A stretch of DNA of 64,000 bases, from positions 1,904,507 to 1,968,506 of the forward strand of contig JANFNE010000004.1 in assembly GCA_024867545.1 (NCBI GenBank), read 5' to 3'. Position 1 is the stretch's first letter. Every line of letters starts with the position of its first letter. The stretch is from Phytopythium helicoides. Its lineage: Eukaryota; Oomycota; Peronosporomycetes; Pythiales; Pythiaceae. Both the position numbers and the translations under genes were made by a program. Shown piece after piece: positions 1 through 10,134 of this stretch. The notes below the pieces were generated by a model. That model saw only the letters and a program-made list of their open reading frames with translations, had not been told where the DNA came from and searched no databases.

Positions 1-306
1 GTTGAGCGATGCTCATCGGTGCTCATCGGTGGCACCGATTCGGTGCTGCAAACAGAGCAAGCTTCACCACCGTCGGACCTCTGATTGCACTCCTTCAGCG
101 CGAATTTACTTGATGCAAGTTAGTTGTCTGAAAACACTCGTTATCGAGGCTCGCTCGAATGAAACAGGCGAGATTGTAGATAGCATGCTGGGTCCATCTG
201 CACACCAGTGATCGACGACTTCAGAAACAACACAGGATACAAACAAACGTTATGGCCCATTGTTGCCTGCGCTTGTGGAGCAAATTTCAGCTAGTGCAAC
301 TAAGAG
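1..306. other. left flank of the pectate lyase array, no gene seen
   Basis: No convincing coding region. It opens with a short tandem duplication (GCTCATCGGT twice, near position 10). Similarity to the array units begins at about position 307 (CGGTACAAAATACCG), so this is the outside edge of the array. Confidence 0.5.
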
Positions 307-538
307 CGGTACAAAATACCGAGATTCAAATATTACCGGTATCAATCCATTCAATTCACTCCTTTCACACAAAGAAATCAACATCAAGTGAACTCTCATT
401 GCGGTGTGTATTCATTCAAAAATGCGACAAAAAGCCTAAACCGCATCAACAACGACACCGACACGATACGCTCGAAGGATTGAAACAACTGGAACGAGGA
501 CTCGCAAGTCGCCTGCGATGCTCCACAGACACACCCAC

Positions 539-1339
539 TTACACGTAGGTGACGGTGCTGGGGGAGTAGTTGCAGAGTGAGCCGTTGGGACCCGAGCCAC
601 CCTTCTTCGGCTCGCCCGACGACTGCGCGATGGTCCACTCGCACACGGGCTTCTTCTTGTCCCCCTTGATCTTGATGTTGCTCAGCGTCGCCTGGTCCTT
701 GTAGTTCTCGTTCACCGTGACGATGCTGACACCAGGGTTGACGGCGTACACGTTGGTGACGGAGACCTTGCGCGCCTTGTTGCCGCAGGTGCCGCACGAG
801 CGGTATAGCTTGCCAAAGTCCTGTGCGTAGAACCCCTCGATCTGCACGAGACCGAGACCGTTGTGCTGAATGAGCTTGTCGTTGGCCGAGCGCGCGCCGC
901 CGCCGAGCACCTTGGAGACGCTCGAGGCCGAGCCGCCCTTGATGGACAGCGCATCCTCGCACACGTCGTCCCACCAGACGTTCTCGATTGTGCAGCCGCT
1001 GTTCTCACAGTGAACACCCTCCTTCTGGTTCTTGCCGATGATCACGTTCTTGAGTGTGCCGCCGGCCTCGACGAGGAACACGGCCGTCGTCTTGCCGGTC
1101 TCACCGTCGCCGGTACACTTGATGTTGGAGCGCTCGTGGACGCGCATCTTGCCGTCGTAGACCTCACCGGCCTTGACGACGCGCGGCTCGCTGAAGAGTA
1201 CGGGTGTGCCCTGGCTGGCGGGCCAGGCTCCCGTGGGCATAGCCACGGCCTCCGACCGCATGACCGCGGCGTCGGTGGAGGAGGTGGCGAGGGTGGCCGC
1301 GAGGGCGAGTGTGGCGAGCGAGGAGAGGACGTTGACCAT
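539..1339 (-). CDS. secreted pectate lyase, PL3 family (copy 1)
   Basis: A 266-residue polysaccharide lyase family 3 protein, expected to cleave de-esterified pectate (polygalacturonate) by Ca2+-dependent beta-elimination in the host cell wall. Residues 1-24 form a signal peptide ending STDA. The parallel beta-helix signature follows: EGVHCENSGCTIENVWWDD at 108-126 with the adjoining CEDALSIKG, then cysteines near 182-185 and 256. The start is the ATG in the MVNVLSS context. The frame stays open 62 codons upstream, but an oomycete initiator (GCTCATTCCGCAACTT, 1412-1427 on the minus strand) lies about 86 nt before this ATG, so the extension is 5' leader. Subfamily A; it differs silently from copy 2 at one Tyr codon (TAT for TAC). 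No intron is seen. It diverges from copy 2 across a hAT-containing spacer. Confidence 0.93.
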   Translation of the reverse strand: MVNVLSSLATLALAATLATSSTDAAVMRSEAVAMPTGAWPASQGTPVLFSEPRVVKAGEVYDGKMRVHERSNIKCTGDGETGKTTAVFLVEAGGTLKNVIIGKNQKEGVHCENSGCTIENVWWDDVCEDALSIKGGSASSVSKVLGGGARSANDKLIQHNGLGLVQIEGFYAQDFGKLYRSCGTCGNKARKVSVTNVYAVNPGVSIVTVNENYKDQATLSNIKIKGDKKKPVCEWTIAQSSGEPKKGGSGPNGSLCNYSPSTVTYV

Positions 1340-1411
1340 GGTAGACTGGTTTGGCAGTGGGTCGTGGAAGACGCTGGTGTGTGTCTTGAGGTGTAGTTGC
1401 TGGTGCAAGGC

Positions 1412-1427
1412 AAGTTGCGGAATGAGC
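1412..1427 (-). promoter_or_regulatory. oomycete initiator-type core promoter, subfamily A
   Basis: GCTCATTCCGCAACTT resembles the oomycete initiator plus flanking region (GCTCATTYYNCAWTTT), with one clear mismatch. The same 16-mer lies 73-88 nt before the ATG of every subfamily A copy: 6294-6309, 8900-8915, 10949-10964, 13556-13571, 23010-23025 and 27420-27435. Confidence 0.6.
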
Positions 1428-2241
1428 TGCTGTAGCTGGCTGGCAATCGTCGCGAAGAGTGGATGATCGTCAACGCTATCAATGATCGAGTCTATCATAC
1501 TGATACTGAGCTGCATGACTTGCATGCATACTTATTGGTCTTTGAAGCACACGAGATCTTTGGGATGGGAGGTGCTAACGTATTGACGGTGTCCTATACG
1601 AACAGGTGTGTTTTCAGCCGTCCATGACTGATGACGCTCCAGTCCGGCATGCGCCGAGCGTGCTTGCAACGAGAAGGATGCAACTTGTCGTGCACGTTGT
1701 GCAGTCACATGGCGCGCTGCACTGCACTGGATAGTCGTTCGTGTTGAGGTTTGTTGAGGTTTCGGGCAAACGCTTTGTATCCTACTCTACTAATTAATTC
1801 GTATCTTAGTAACCCCTACTTGTTTTAGTCGACCGACGCTCTCCGCCACACGCTGAGCGCCGTGTGTCAAATCCTGTGAAATGCTGTCAGAGATGTGCAC
1901 GGACCCTTACATGTACTGCAAATTGCAGTCTGCAATCGCACGAATTTCGCTGTTTGCGCTTCTTCGCCGCTACCAGCTGGTCTTGATCACGTGGGACGTA
2001 AACACTTGTCCAAGCTGTCTGTCATCAGTGTCTGAGTGTGGTCGACAACGTGCTTCGATTGATAAATCGCAAGCGTACAGTACAGTATATTTTTGCTCCA
2101 AGTCACTACCATCACGAAGCTGTCGAGCATTTACGAATTGATACTGGTATCCGTGTGTGAATTTTGCTACCGCTCTCTAGATGGGCTGCATTTTGTCCGC
2201 GCTATTTCGCGTAGTTTTGTGTGCATTGTTCGCGCATGTAG

Positions 2242-2439
2242 GTATGGGATCTGGTTTGGTGCCATGTTGCACTTCAATGCAACAGGATTTGAAACGAGAT
2301 GGGAGCTGTAATCAGCGGCTCGGGATTTGCAGATCCATCCTGCGCTGCGATGCTGCACCATGTGGAGCTAGCTGCGTGCTTTGGCCACGATTATCACGCC
2401 ACGCTGCTGGAGTCGCTGGTGCGACAAGGTTTGCTCTGA
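2242..2439 (+). pseudogene. conserved exon relic in divergent loop, pair 1/2
   Basis: A 66-codon frame follows an acceptor-like CATGTAG. It begins VWDLVWCHVALQCNRI, has one internal TGA where the subfamily B copy keeps TGG (Trp), and ends at TGA. Homologous copies occur in the other four divergent loops. It reads like the last exon of a former gene; family not recognised. Confidence 0.45.
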
Positions 2440-2784
2440 GGTACCCAGTACGCGGGACGCACTGGATTCGTGCACCGAAAGTGAGCTCCAGGCATCAGTG
2501 ATGCAAACGAGCATGCGGCTTTCCTAAAGTGCTTGTAGAAAATATAGTTTGCTCGTTGTTGGGTATCGATGTCATCTCGATCTGCTGCTGCGTTCCACCA
2601 ATCGCGGTAACAGCCAACATGCCCATCTAACGTGATCGTGGCTATCGATTATCGATAGGACACACTGGGAGCGACGAAGACTGCGAAGTACAAACAGCAA
2701 AATAATACCGTACACTTTAGCACATCACCGACAAGACTCCGCATTGCGCCGAAGCACTGCACATCACGTGTGCGTCGAATTGTG

Positions 2785-2792
2785 GCTTTGAC
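2785..2792. repeat. 8-bp target site duplication (left) of hAT element 1
   Basis: GCTTTGAC precedes the element and is repeated exactly at 5618-5625. The uninterrupted homologous site is seen as its complement at 9584-9591. Confidence 0.93.
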
Positions 2793-5617
2793 TAGTGGTG
2801 TCAACGTTAAGGCAACTACCACTATGCTAAATAGCGCTAGAGGTTAACTTTACTACCATCCAGCTGTCGATTAACTCACGAGTAACTTTCTATTGAAATG
2901 TGTATGGACCTCAATCAACAAATGCAAAGAGCACTCATCTGCCGGTTGTCGCTGATGAACACCAAGTCTTTCACCATGTCGGCGGTGAGAGAGCTTCGTT
3001 TTGCTGTAACTATGTTGCCACTTGCCGAGAATGCACGTTCCGATGGAACGCTAGTAGCTACGGCTCCGAGCCATTTGCGAGCAACCCGGCTCAGGTTCGG
3101 AAACTTTTGGCGATTGCCACTCCACCATACAAAAGGATCATCATCTCGCATCACAACAGCAGCATCACTTAGATAGCGCTTGAACTCATCCTCGCAACAA
3201 CGCCTAAGATCGATACCTGCCGTGTTGCAGATATCTGGGCCAAACATGTGATCATTCATGAAACTTTCTGCTGCAAAAGGTGTCGGTACTGGCGACAGAA
3301 AGGTTGCTGTTGTCGCAGAGTTGGTCGGTGGAGCTTCTGTCACCTTTGCTAGCTCGATCATCTCGTCTACAATGTCTGCACAGGCTTGCGGAATATCAGC
3401 AGGATTCAAATGAGCCATTCGCTTCGCTATTCTAGGATCTAGATATGCCACCCACATCAGCTCGCTGTTCTCCAAATGAGCGAAGCGCTCCTCGAATAGC
3501 ATTTTGATTGTGTTTCGGCACTCGCCCATCATGATTTCAGTTCGAGCTACGTATGACTCGGCACCGGCAGCTGCAAACTCACGGTTAAACATTCTGCGTT
3601 GCTGTAGATGGACTTTTATGCCTGAGAGAGCTGGCATCACCAATGGGGCGGTGGGATACACTTGGCCACTGAGGGTTGCTGTTGCAACAGCAAACGGCGC
3701 CAATAATGTGCGCAGACACTTAATTACCAGCCAATCTTTTGCAACAGGTCGTGACGTTGTCAGCTTTCTCCAAGTGTCCTTGAACTCTCTTTTTCCTTCA
3801 GTAGTTGTTAAGTGTACAAAGAATTGGGTGAGAGCATCTTCTAGTCTGATAAATCGCTGCAGCATATCCCAGCAACTATTCCAGCGAGTCGAACAATCAA
3901 TCTTGATTGCAAGTATGTCAGCTCTAGCGACACCCATTTCGACTTGAATCTCGCCAAGTCGATGGCGGGCTTTCGGTGACTTGCGAAAATACCCAGCCAA
4001 TGAGCGAAATCTTTGCACAACTTTGCGAACCTCCTCCATTTCGTCAAGTTGCATGTCGTCCAGGACAAGATCAAGATAGCTGTCCAGCTCATCTTCAGCA
4101 ATAGCTCTCATATTTTCTAGTTCAGCACGTTCCCCTTCGTCGAGAGCATCATCATCGACGTCGCTGTTGTCGGTGCTGTTGTCGACTAGCTCGACTGAAT
4201 CATTCTCATCGGTGTCACTGAGGTTGTCCTCTTCGTCGATGTCCACCACACAATCACCACCTGCATTTTGACTCTCAGCCAATCTCGTGCTCTTGCGTTT
4301 CCTACACTTCTGCTTAGGCTTGATCAGTGCACCGGCCACCACAAGATGAAGAGCGTGAGCAATGCATGACATGTGAGGAACACGAAGTGAAGCGGCTGCT
4401 GCCGTCATATTCGAACCAGCATCGCGAACAAATTTTGTACACAGATCCTTTGGGAGTGACCAACGTTGCATGATTGAGTGAAGTGCAGAAGCTATTGCAG
4501 TGCTATCGTGGATACCGGGAAGCTCCTCGACTTCCAGCGTCCAATTCATCGAGTTAAAAGTTTTGTCCACGTAGTGAAGTGTGAACGACACGTAGCTCTT
4601 TGTGTTTCTTGCTGTCCAGATATCGCTTGTGATAGAGTAGAACGAGCAGTCACGAGCTATCATTTCTCGAATAGTTGAACGAAGCTCTGCAGCATGTACT
4701 CTGATGTCTCCTCGAAGTTGTGTGCGCTTCGGGATCGTTATTTTTACGCGTCCAATCTCTTCAGTGAGAAAGCGTACTAGCTCAATGAAACCGGGATCTT
4801 CCACCAACAGCATTGGTCGAAAGTGGCGTGCTATCCACTTGGCGATTAGGCGGTTTATGTGCTTTTGCTCTTCGGCTGTTGCAGTACGCACGCCACGCTT
4901 GTTGCGCTTCTCCGTGACAGCATCAAATTCTTCGCCGAGGTTGCGCTGAATTGTTTGCTCGTCAACGAAACCGAGCCCGGCTATTCGACCTTGACGTGCG
5001 AGATATTCAGCCATTTCATGCATGTGGTACATCTGCATGTGCTCGAGGACTTTATGCTGTCCGATCCGGAATGGGATTGACGTCTTGCAGTGCAAACAAT
5101 AAGCGAACTCGGCGTGTCTGTTTTTGAGCCTATGATCTGGGACATCTTGGTGGGATGGCCGTGCAGACAACTTGACAAACTGCCAGAGCTCTTTGCGCCG
5201 CTGCTTCTTCATCTTGAACAAGCGAAGCTGCGGACTTCTCGGTGGCCGTTCCTCCGCAGTCACTTGACTTGCTCCCGCTGCACCTGAAGTCATTGTCGCG
5301 TCGAAGTAGTTGTCGTGTGATGTGTGCTGCTGGAGGTGGCAAGTGAAATGAGCAGGCAAGGCAATGGTACTTCGCGACTCTGCTGTGGCCAGGATGCACA
5401 GGTTCTTCCTGCGGTAGAGCCATTTGCGGGAGAAGGATCTTGGTTAGCAGTGACTTTTCATGATCCACGAAGACTATTTGGCTTTAGTATGACATAGTGT
5501 GGACAAGATAAAGTTACTAGTCGGTCTATCAACGCTGTAGGGTAGTTATTTCTAACTCGGGTGTTGCAGCTGGTTAGTAGTTATCGAACGCTGACAGGGT
5601 TAACGTTGGCACCACTA
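2793..5617 (-). mobile_element. hAT-superfamily DNA transposon 1, 2825 bp, apparently complete
   Basis: Both boundaries are exact from comparison with the empty loop in pair 3/4. The terminal inverted repeats are TAGTGGTGTCAACGTTAA (2793-2810) and, on the other strand, TAGTGGTGCCAACGTTAA (5600-5617), one mismatch in 18. An 8-bp target duplication flanks it, as is typical of hAT. It carries one long uninterrupted transposase gene on the minus strand. It interrupts the loop between copies 1 and 2 and is absent from the homologous loops, so it inserted after the array had amplified. Confidence 0.95.
2915..5293 (-). CDS. hAT transposase with BED-type zinc finger
   Basis: About 792 residues from the ATG at 5293; the open frame continues upstream to 5359 only with a non-ATG start. 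It should bind the element ends and catalyse cut-and-paste transposition in the nucleus. Near the N terminus CLHC followed about 20 residues later by spaced histidines (VLEHMQMYHMHE) is a BED-type finger. The middle has a long acidic linker (DEEDNLSDTDENDSVELVD). The C terminus has the hAT dimerisation block: WW, then FPNLSRVARKWL, then TSVPSERAFSASGNI. I see no internal stop or frameshift, so the element could be autonomous. Its family differs from the transposase at 23.8 kb. Confidence 0.9.
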   Translation of the reverse strand: MTSGAAGASQVTAEERPPRSPQLRLFKMKKQRRKELWQFVKLSARPSHQDVPDHRLKNRHAEFAYCLHCKTSIPFRIGQHKVLEHMQMYHMHEMAEYLARQGRIAGLGFVDEQTIQRNLGEEFDAVTEKRNKRGVRTATAEEQKHINRLIAKWIARHFRPMLLVEDPGFIELVRFLTEEIGRVKITIPKRTQLRGDIRVHAAELRSTIREMIARDCSFYSITSDIWTARNTKSYVSFTLHYVDKTFNSMNWTLEVEELPGIHDSTAIASALHSIMQRWSLPKDLCTKFVRDAGSNMTAAAASLRVPHMSCIAHALHLVVAGALIKPKQKCRKRKSTRLAESQNAGGDCVVDIDEEDNLSDTDENDSVELVDNSTDNSDVDDDALDEGERAELENMRAIAEDELDSYLDLVLDDMQLDEMEEVRKVVQRFRSLAGYFRKSPKARHRLGEIQVEMGVARADILAIKIDCSTRWNSCWDMLQRFIRLEDALTQFFVHLTTTEGKREFKDTWRKLTTSRPVAKDWLVIKCLRTLLAPFAVATATLSGQVYPTAPLVMPALSGIKVHLQQRRMFNREFAAAGAESYVARTEIMMGECRNTIKMLFEERFAHLENSELMWVAYLDPRIAKRMAHLNPADIPQACADIVDEMIELAKVTEAPPTNSATTATFLSPVPTPFAAESFMNDHMFGPDICNTAGIDLRRCCEDEFKRYLSDAAVVMRDDDPFVWWSGNRQKFPNLSRVARKWLGAVATSVPSERAFSASGNIVTAKRSSLTADMVKDLVFISDNRQMSALCIC

Positions 5618-5625
5618 GCTTTGAC
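5618..5625. repeat. 8-bp target site duplication (right) of hAT element 1
   Basis: GCTTTGAC directly follows the right terminal inverted repeat and exactly matches 2785-2792. Confidence 0.93.
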
Positions 5626-6293
5626 AGCCCGCGAGGCGACGACTTCAACAACTCTGACTCACGCTAGGTACCGTGACGAAAGAATTAATTAATAGAGTGG
5701 GAGGACCACCCGCAGCCATGAATGTGCTGTGCTGGTTCTACACTCACAATGAGCCGCTCCACGAACGAGCCGACCCACAGCCAGTGCGACTGCTTCAAAT
5801 CCGACTGGCAAGCAGTCACCGAGAGTCGAGACTAAGGCACAACAAGGCAGCCTTGACGAGCAGGATCGCTGCGAAATGCAACCTCACCAGCTGCAAGATC
5901 GAATGTACCCCGAATTCCGTGCTCCAAGACCCGTCAACACATGCAGCCAGACTCCCCGAAACCTCAACAAACCTCAACACGAACGACTATCCAGTGCAGT
6001 GCAGCGCGCCATGTGACTGCACAACGTGCACGACAAGTTGCATCCTTCTCGTTGCAAGCACGCTCGGCGCATGCCGGACTGGAGCGTCATCAGTCATGGA
6101 CGGCTGAAAACACACCTGTTCGTATAGGACACCGTCAATACGTTAGCACCTCCCATCCCAAAGATCTCGTGTGCTTCAAAGACCAATAAGTATGCATGCA
6201 AGTCATGCAGCTCAGTATCAGTATGATAGACTCGATCATTGATAGCGTTGACGATCATCCACTCTTCGCGACGATTGCCAGCCAGCTACAGCA

Positions 6294-6309
6294 GCTCATT
6301 CCGCAACTT
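6294..6309 (+). promoter_or_regulatory. oomycete initiator-type core promoter of copy 2
   Basis: Same 16-mer as at copy 1, on the plus strand. Its position inside the frame-open stretch upstream of the ATG argues that translation starts at 6382, not at the ATG at 6196. Confidence 0.6.
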
Positions 6310-6381
6310 GCCTTGCACCAGCAACTACACCTCAAGACACACACCAGCGTCTTCCACGACCCACTGCCAAACCAGTCTACC

Positions 6382-7182
6382 ATGGTCAACGTCCTCTCCT
6401 CGCTCGCCACACTCGCCCTCGCGGCCACCCTCGCCACCTCCTCCACCGACGCCGCGGTCATGCGGTCGGAGGCCGTGGCTATGCCCACGGGAGCCTGGCC
6501 CGCCAGCCAGGGCACACCCGTACTCTTCAGCGAGCCGCGCGTCGTCAAGGCCGGTGAGGTCTACGACGGCAAGATGCGCGTCCACGAGCGCTCCAACATC
6601 AAGTGTACCGGCGACGGTGAGACCGGCAAGACGACGGCCGTGTTCCTCGTCGAGGCCGGCGGCACACTCAAGAACGTGATCATCGGCAAGAACCAGAAGG
6701 AGGGTGTTCACTGTGAGAACAGCGGCTGCACAATCGAGAACGTCTGGTGGGACGACGTGTGCGAGGATGCGCTGTCCATCAAGGGCGGCTCGGCCTCGAG
6801 CGTCTCCAAGGTGCTCGGCGGCGGCGCGCGCTCGGCCAACGACAAGCTCATTCAGCACAACGGTCTCGGTCTCGTGCAGATCGAGGGGTTCTACGCACAG
6901 GACTTTGGCAAGCTCTACCGCTCGTGCGGCACCTGCGGCAACAAGGCGCGCAAGGTCTCCGTCACCAACGTGTACGCCGTCAACCCTGGTGTCAGCATCG
7001 TCACGGTGAACGAGAACTACAAGGACCAGGCGACGCTGAGCAACATCAAGATCAAGGGGGACAAGAAGAAGCCCGTGTGCGAGTGGACCATCGCGCAGTC
7101 GTCGGGCGAGCCGAAGAAGGGTGGCTCGGGTCCCAACGGCTCACTCTGCAACTACTCCCCCAGCACCGTCACCTACGTGTAA
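6382..7182 (+). CDS. secreted pectate lyase, PL3 family (copy 2)
   Basis: A 266-residue PL3 lyase, subfamily A, the same protein as copies 1, 3, 4, 5, 9 and 10 as far as I can see. Signal peptide 1-24; KNQKEGVHCENSGCTIEN (103-120) then VWWDDVCEDALSIKG (121-135). The initiator is at 6294-6309, giving a leader of about 86 nt. Its upstream flank (5626-6195) is the reverse complement of that of copy 3, so pair 1/2 has the opposite loop orientation to pair 3/4. It converges on copy 3 (845-bp spacer). Confidence 0.93.
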   Translation: MVNVLSSLATLALAATLATSSTDAAVMRSEAVAMPTGAWPASQGTPVLFSEPRVVKAGEVYDGKMRVHERSNIKCTGDGETGKTTAVFLVEAGGTLKNVIIGKNQKEGVHCENSGCTIENVWWDDVCEDALSIKGGSASSVSKVLGGGARSANDKLIQHNGLGLVQIEGFYAQDFGKLYRSCGTCGNKARKVSVTNVYAVNPGVSIVTVNENYKDQATLSNIKIKGDKKKPVCEWTIAQSSGEPKKGGSGPNGSLCNYSPSTVTYV

Positions 7183-7329
7183 GTGGGTGTGTCTGTGGAG
7201 CATCGCAGGCGACTTGCGAGTCCTCGTTCCAGTTGTTTCAATCCTTCGAGCGTATCGTGTCGGTGTCGTTGTTGATGCGGTTTAGGCTTTTTGTCGCATT
7301 TTTGAATGAATACACACCGCAATGAGAGT

Positions 7330-7695
7330 TCACTTGATGTTGATTTCTTTGTGTGAAAGGAGTGAATTGAATGGATTGATACCGGTAATATTTGAATCGC
7401 GGTACTGTATTTTGCACGAGTATTTATATGGCACTTGCATACTCTGCTGTTGTGTCAGGAGTTGGAAGTTGTTTAGGATGCACTGGATTGCGAATTGTAC
7501 AGCTATCGTATCTCCAAAGAGTCTAGAAGTCCTTGCATTTCTCACTAGAGTAACTTGGTGCTCTCCAGGACCGTGAAAAACTGTCAACACTTCTGCATAG
7601 TTGGTGCTTACAAATGGATGCATCGAATCGACGCTGCCATCTAGCATATCTTGATTGGTTCTTCGTGCTGACTTGGTAAACGGTGTGGCAATCAA
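7330..7695 (-). pseudogene. coding relic in convergent loop 1
   Basis: A 121-codon open stretch without an ATG at its start. It contains DMLDGSVDSMHPF, a motif also seen in the loops at 12.2, 16.9 and 21.3 kb and, changed, at 28.8 kb. Stops and frame changes upstream indicate a decayed gene of unknown family. Part of the frame overlaps the palindromic 3' flank of copy 2. Confidence 0.3.
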
Positions 7696-8026
7696 ATTTC
7701 TCTATTCTTGTTTCTCTCTGTTATGAACAACAAAATAAAAACAAATAAATAAACGTATCGGATTGAACAAACCACAGCCAGCGTGATCATTAACCGGTAC
7801 AAAATACCGAGATTCAAATATTACCGGTATCAATCCATTCAATTCACTCCTTTCACACAAAGAAATCAACATCAAGTGAACTCTCATTGCGGTGTGTATT
7901 CATTCAAAAATGCGACAAAAAGCCTAAACCGCATCAACAACGACACCGACACGATACGCTCGAAGGATTGAAACAACTGGAACGAGGACTCGCAAGTCGC
8001 CTGCGATGCTCCACAGACACACCCAC

Positions 8027-8827
8027 TTACACGTAGGTGACGGTGCTGGGGGAGTAGTTGCAGAGTGAGCCGTTGGGACCCGAGCCACCCTTCTTCGGCT
8101 CGCCCGACGACTGCGCGATGGTCCACTCGCACACGGGCTTCTTCTTGTCCCCCTTGATCTTGATGTTGCTCAGCGTCGCCTGGTCCTTGTAGTTCTCGTT
8201 CACCGTGACGATGCTGACACCAGGGTTGACGGCGTACACGTTGGTGACGGAGACCTTGCGCGCCTTGTTGCCGCAGGTGCCGCACGAGCGGTAGAGCTTG
8301 CCAAAGTCCTGTGCGTAGAACCCCTCGATCTGCACGAGACCGAGACCGTTGTGCTGAATGAGCTTGTCGTTGGCCGAGCGCGCGCCGCCGCCGAGCACCT
8401 TGGAGACGCTCGAGGCCGAGCCGCCCTTGATGGACAGCGCATCCTCGCACACGTCGTCCCACCAGACGTTCTCGATTGTGCAGCCGCTGTTCTCACAGTG
8501 AACACCCTCCTTCTGGTTCTTGCCGATGATCACGTTCTTGAGTGTGCCGCCGGCCTCGACGAGGAACACGGCCGTCGTCTTGCCGGTCTCACCGTCGCCG
8601 GTACACTTGATGTTGGAGCGCTCGTGGACGCGCATCTTGCCGTCGTAGACCTCACCGGCCTTGACGACGCGCGGCTCGCTGAAGAGTACGGGTGTGCCCT
8701 GGCTGGCGGGCCAGGCTCCCGTGGGCATAGCCACGGCCTCCGACCGCATGACCGCGGCGTCGGTGGAGGAGGTGGCGAGGGTGGCCGCGAGGGCGAGTGT
8801 GGCGAGCGAGGAGAGGACGTTGACCAT
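8027..8827 (-). CDS. secreted pectate lyase, PL3 family (copy 3)
   Basis: 266 residues, subfamily A, protein identical by eye to copy 2. Same signal peptide and the GVHC to ALSIKG beta-helix signature. Initiator at 8900-8915. It diverges from copy 4 through an uninterrupted loop (9255-10612), which serves here as the reference empty site for both hAT insertions. Confidence 0.93.
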   Translation of the reverse strand: MVNVLSSLATLALAATLATSSTDAAVMRSEAVAMPTGAWPASQGTPVLFSEPRVVKAGEVYDGKMRVHERSNIKCTGDGETGKTTAVFLVEAGGTLKNVIIGKNQKEGVHCENSGCTIENVWWDDVCEDALSIKGGSASSVSKVLGGGARSANDKLIQHNGLGLVQIEGFYAQDFGKLYRSCGTCGNKARKVSVTNVYAVNPGVSIVTVNENYKDQATLSNIKIKGDKKKPVCEWTIAQSSGEPKKGGSGPNGSLCNYSPSTVTYV

Positions 8828-9936
8828 GGTAGACTGGTTTGGCAGTGGGTCGTGGAAGACGCTGGTGTGTGTCTTGAGGTGTAGTTGCTGGTGCAAGGCA
8901 AGTTGCGGAATGAGCTGCTGTAGCTGGCTGGCAATCGTCGCGAAGAGTGGATGATCGTCAACGCTATCAATGATCGAGTCTATCATACTGATACTGAGCT
9001 GCATGACTTGCATGCATACTTATTGGTCTTTGAAGCACACGAGATCTTTGGGATGGGAGGTGCTAACGTATTGACGGTGTCCTATACGAACAGGTGTGTT
9101 TTCAGCCGTCCATGACTGATGACGCTCCAGTCCGGCATGCGCCGAGCGTGCTTGCAACGAGAAGGATGCAACTTGTCGTGCACGTTGTGCAGTCACATGG
9201 CGCGCTGCACTGCACTGGATAGTCGTTCGTGTTGAGGTTTGTTGAGGTTTCGGGGAGTCTGGCTGCATGTGTTGACGGGTCTTGGAGCACGGAATTCGGG
9301 GTACATTCAATCTTGCAGCTGGTGAGGTTGCATTTCGCAGCGATCCTGCTCGTCAAGGCTGCCTTGTTGTGCCTTAGTCTCGACTCTCGGTGACTGCTTG
9401 CCAGTCGGATTTGAAGCAGTCGCACTGGCTGTGGGTCGGCTCGTTCGTGGAGCGGCTCATTGTGAGTGTAGAACCAGCACAGCACATTCATGGCTGCGGG
9501 TGGTCCTCCCACTCTATTAATTAATTCTTTCGTCACGGTACCTAGCGTGAGTCAGAGTTGTTGAAGTCGTCGCCTCGCGGGCTGTCAAAGCCACAATTCG
9601 ACGCACACGTGATGTGCAGTGCTTCGGCGCAATGCGGAGTCTTGTCGGTGATGTGCTAAAGTGTACGGTATTATTTTGCTGTTTGTACTTCGCAGTCTTC
9701 GTCGCTCCCAGTGTGTCCTATCGATAATCGATAGCCACGATCACGTTAGATGGGCATGTTGGCTGTTACCGCGATTGGTGGAACGCAGCAGCAGATCGAG
9801 ATGACATCGATACCCAACAACGAGCAAACTATATTTTCTACAAGCACTTTAGGAAAGCCGCATGCTCGTTTGCATCACTGATGCCTGGAGCTCACTTTCG
9901 GTGCACGAATCCAGTGCGTCCCGCGTACTGGGTACC

Positions 9937-10134
9937 TCAGAGCAAACCTTGTCGCACCAGCGACTCCAGCAGCGTGGCGTGATAATCGTGGCCAAAGCAC
10001 GCAGCTAGCTCCACATGGTGCAGCATCGCAGCGCAGGATGGATCTGCAAATCCCGAGCCGCTGATTACAGCTCCCATCTCGTTTCAAATCCTGTTGCATT
10101 GAAGTGCAACATGGCACCAAACCAGATCCCATAC
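9937..10134 (-). pseudogene. conserved exon relic in divergent loop, pair 3/4
   Basis: Inverted copy of the 66-codon relic at 2242-2439, with the same internal TGA and terminal TGA. The acceptor-like TAG directly precedes it on the minus strand. Confidence 0.42.

Noticed and set aside
863..1396. 177-codon frame antisense to pectate lyase copy 1 (and its equivalents at all copies)
   Set aside because: It mirrors the lyase codons on the opposite strand, is Ala/Gly/Val/Asp-rich from GC-rich third positions, and has no independent signal.
1881..2501. Short cysteine-rich frames in the divergent loops (for example 2181-2501) as secreted peptides
   Set aside because: They overlap, in another frame, the better supported exon relic, and their start contexts and conservation are explained by recent duplication.
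6196..6381. 62-codon N-terminal extension of the lyase frame
   Set aside because: An initiator lies inside it, the extension hides the signal peptide, and subfamily B lacks it.
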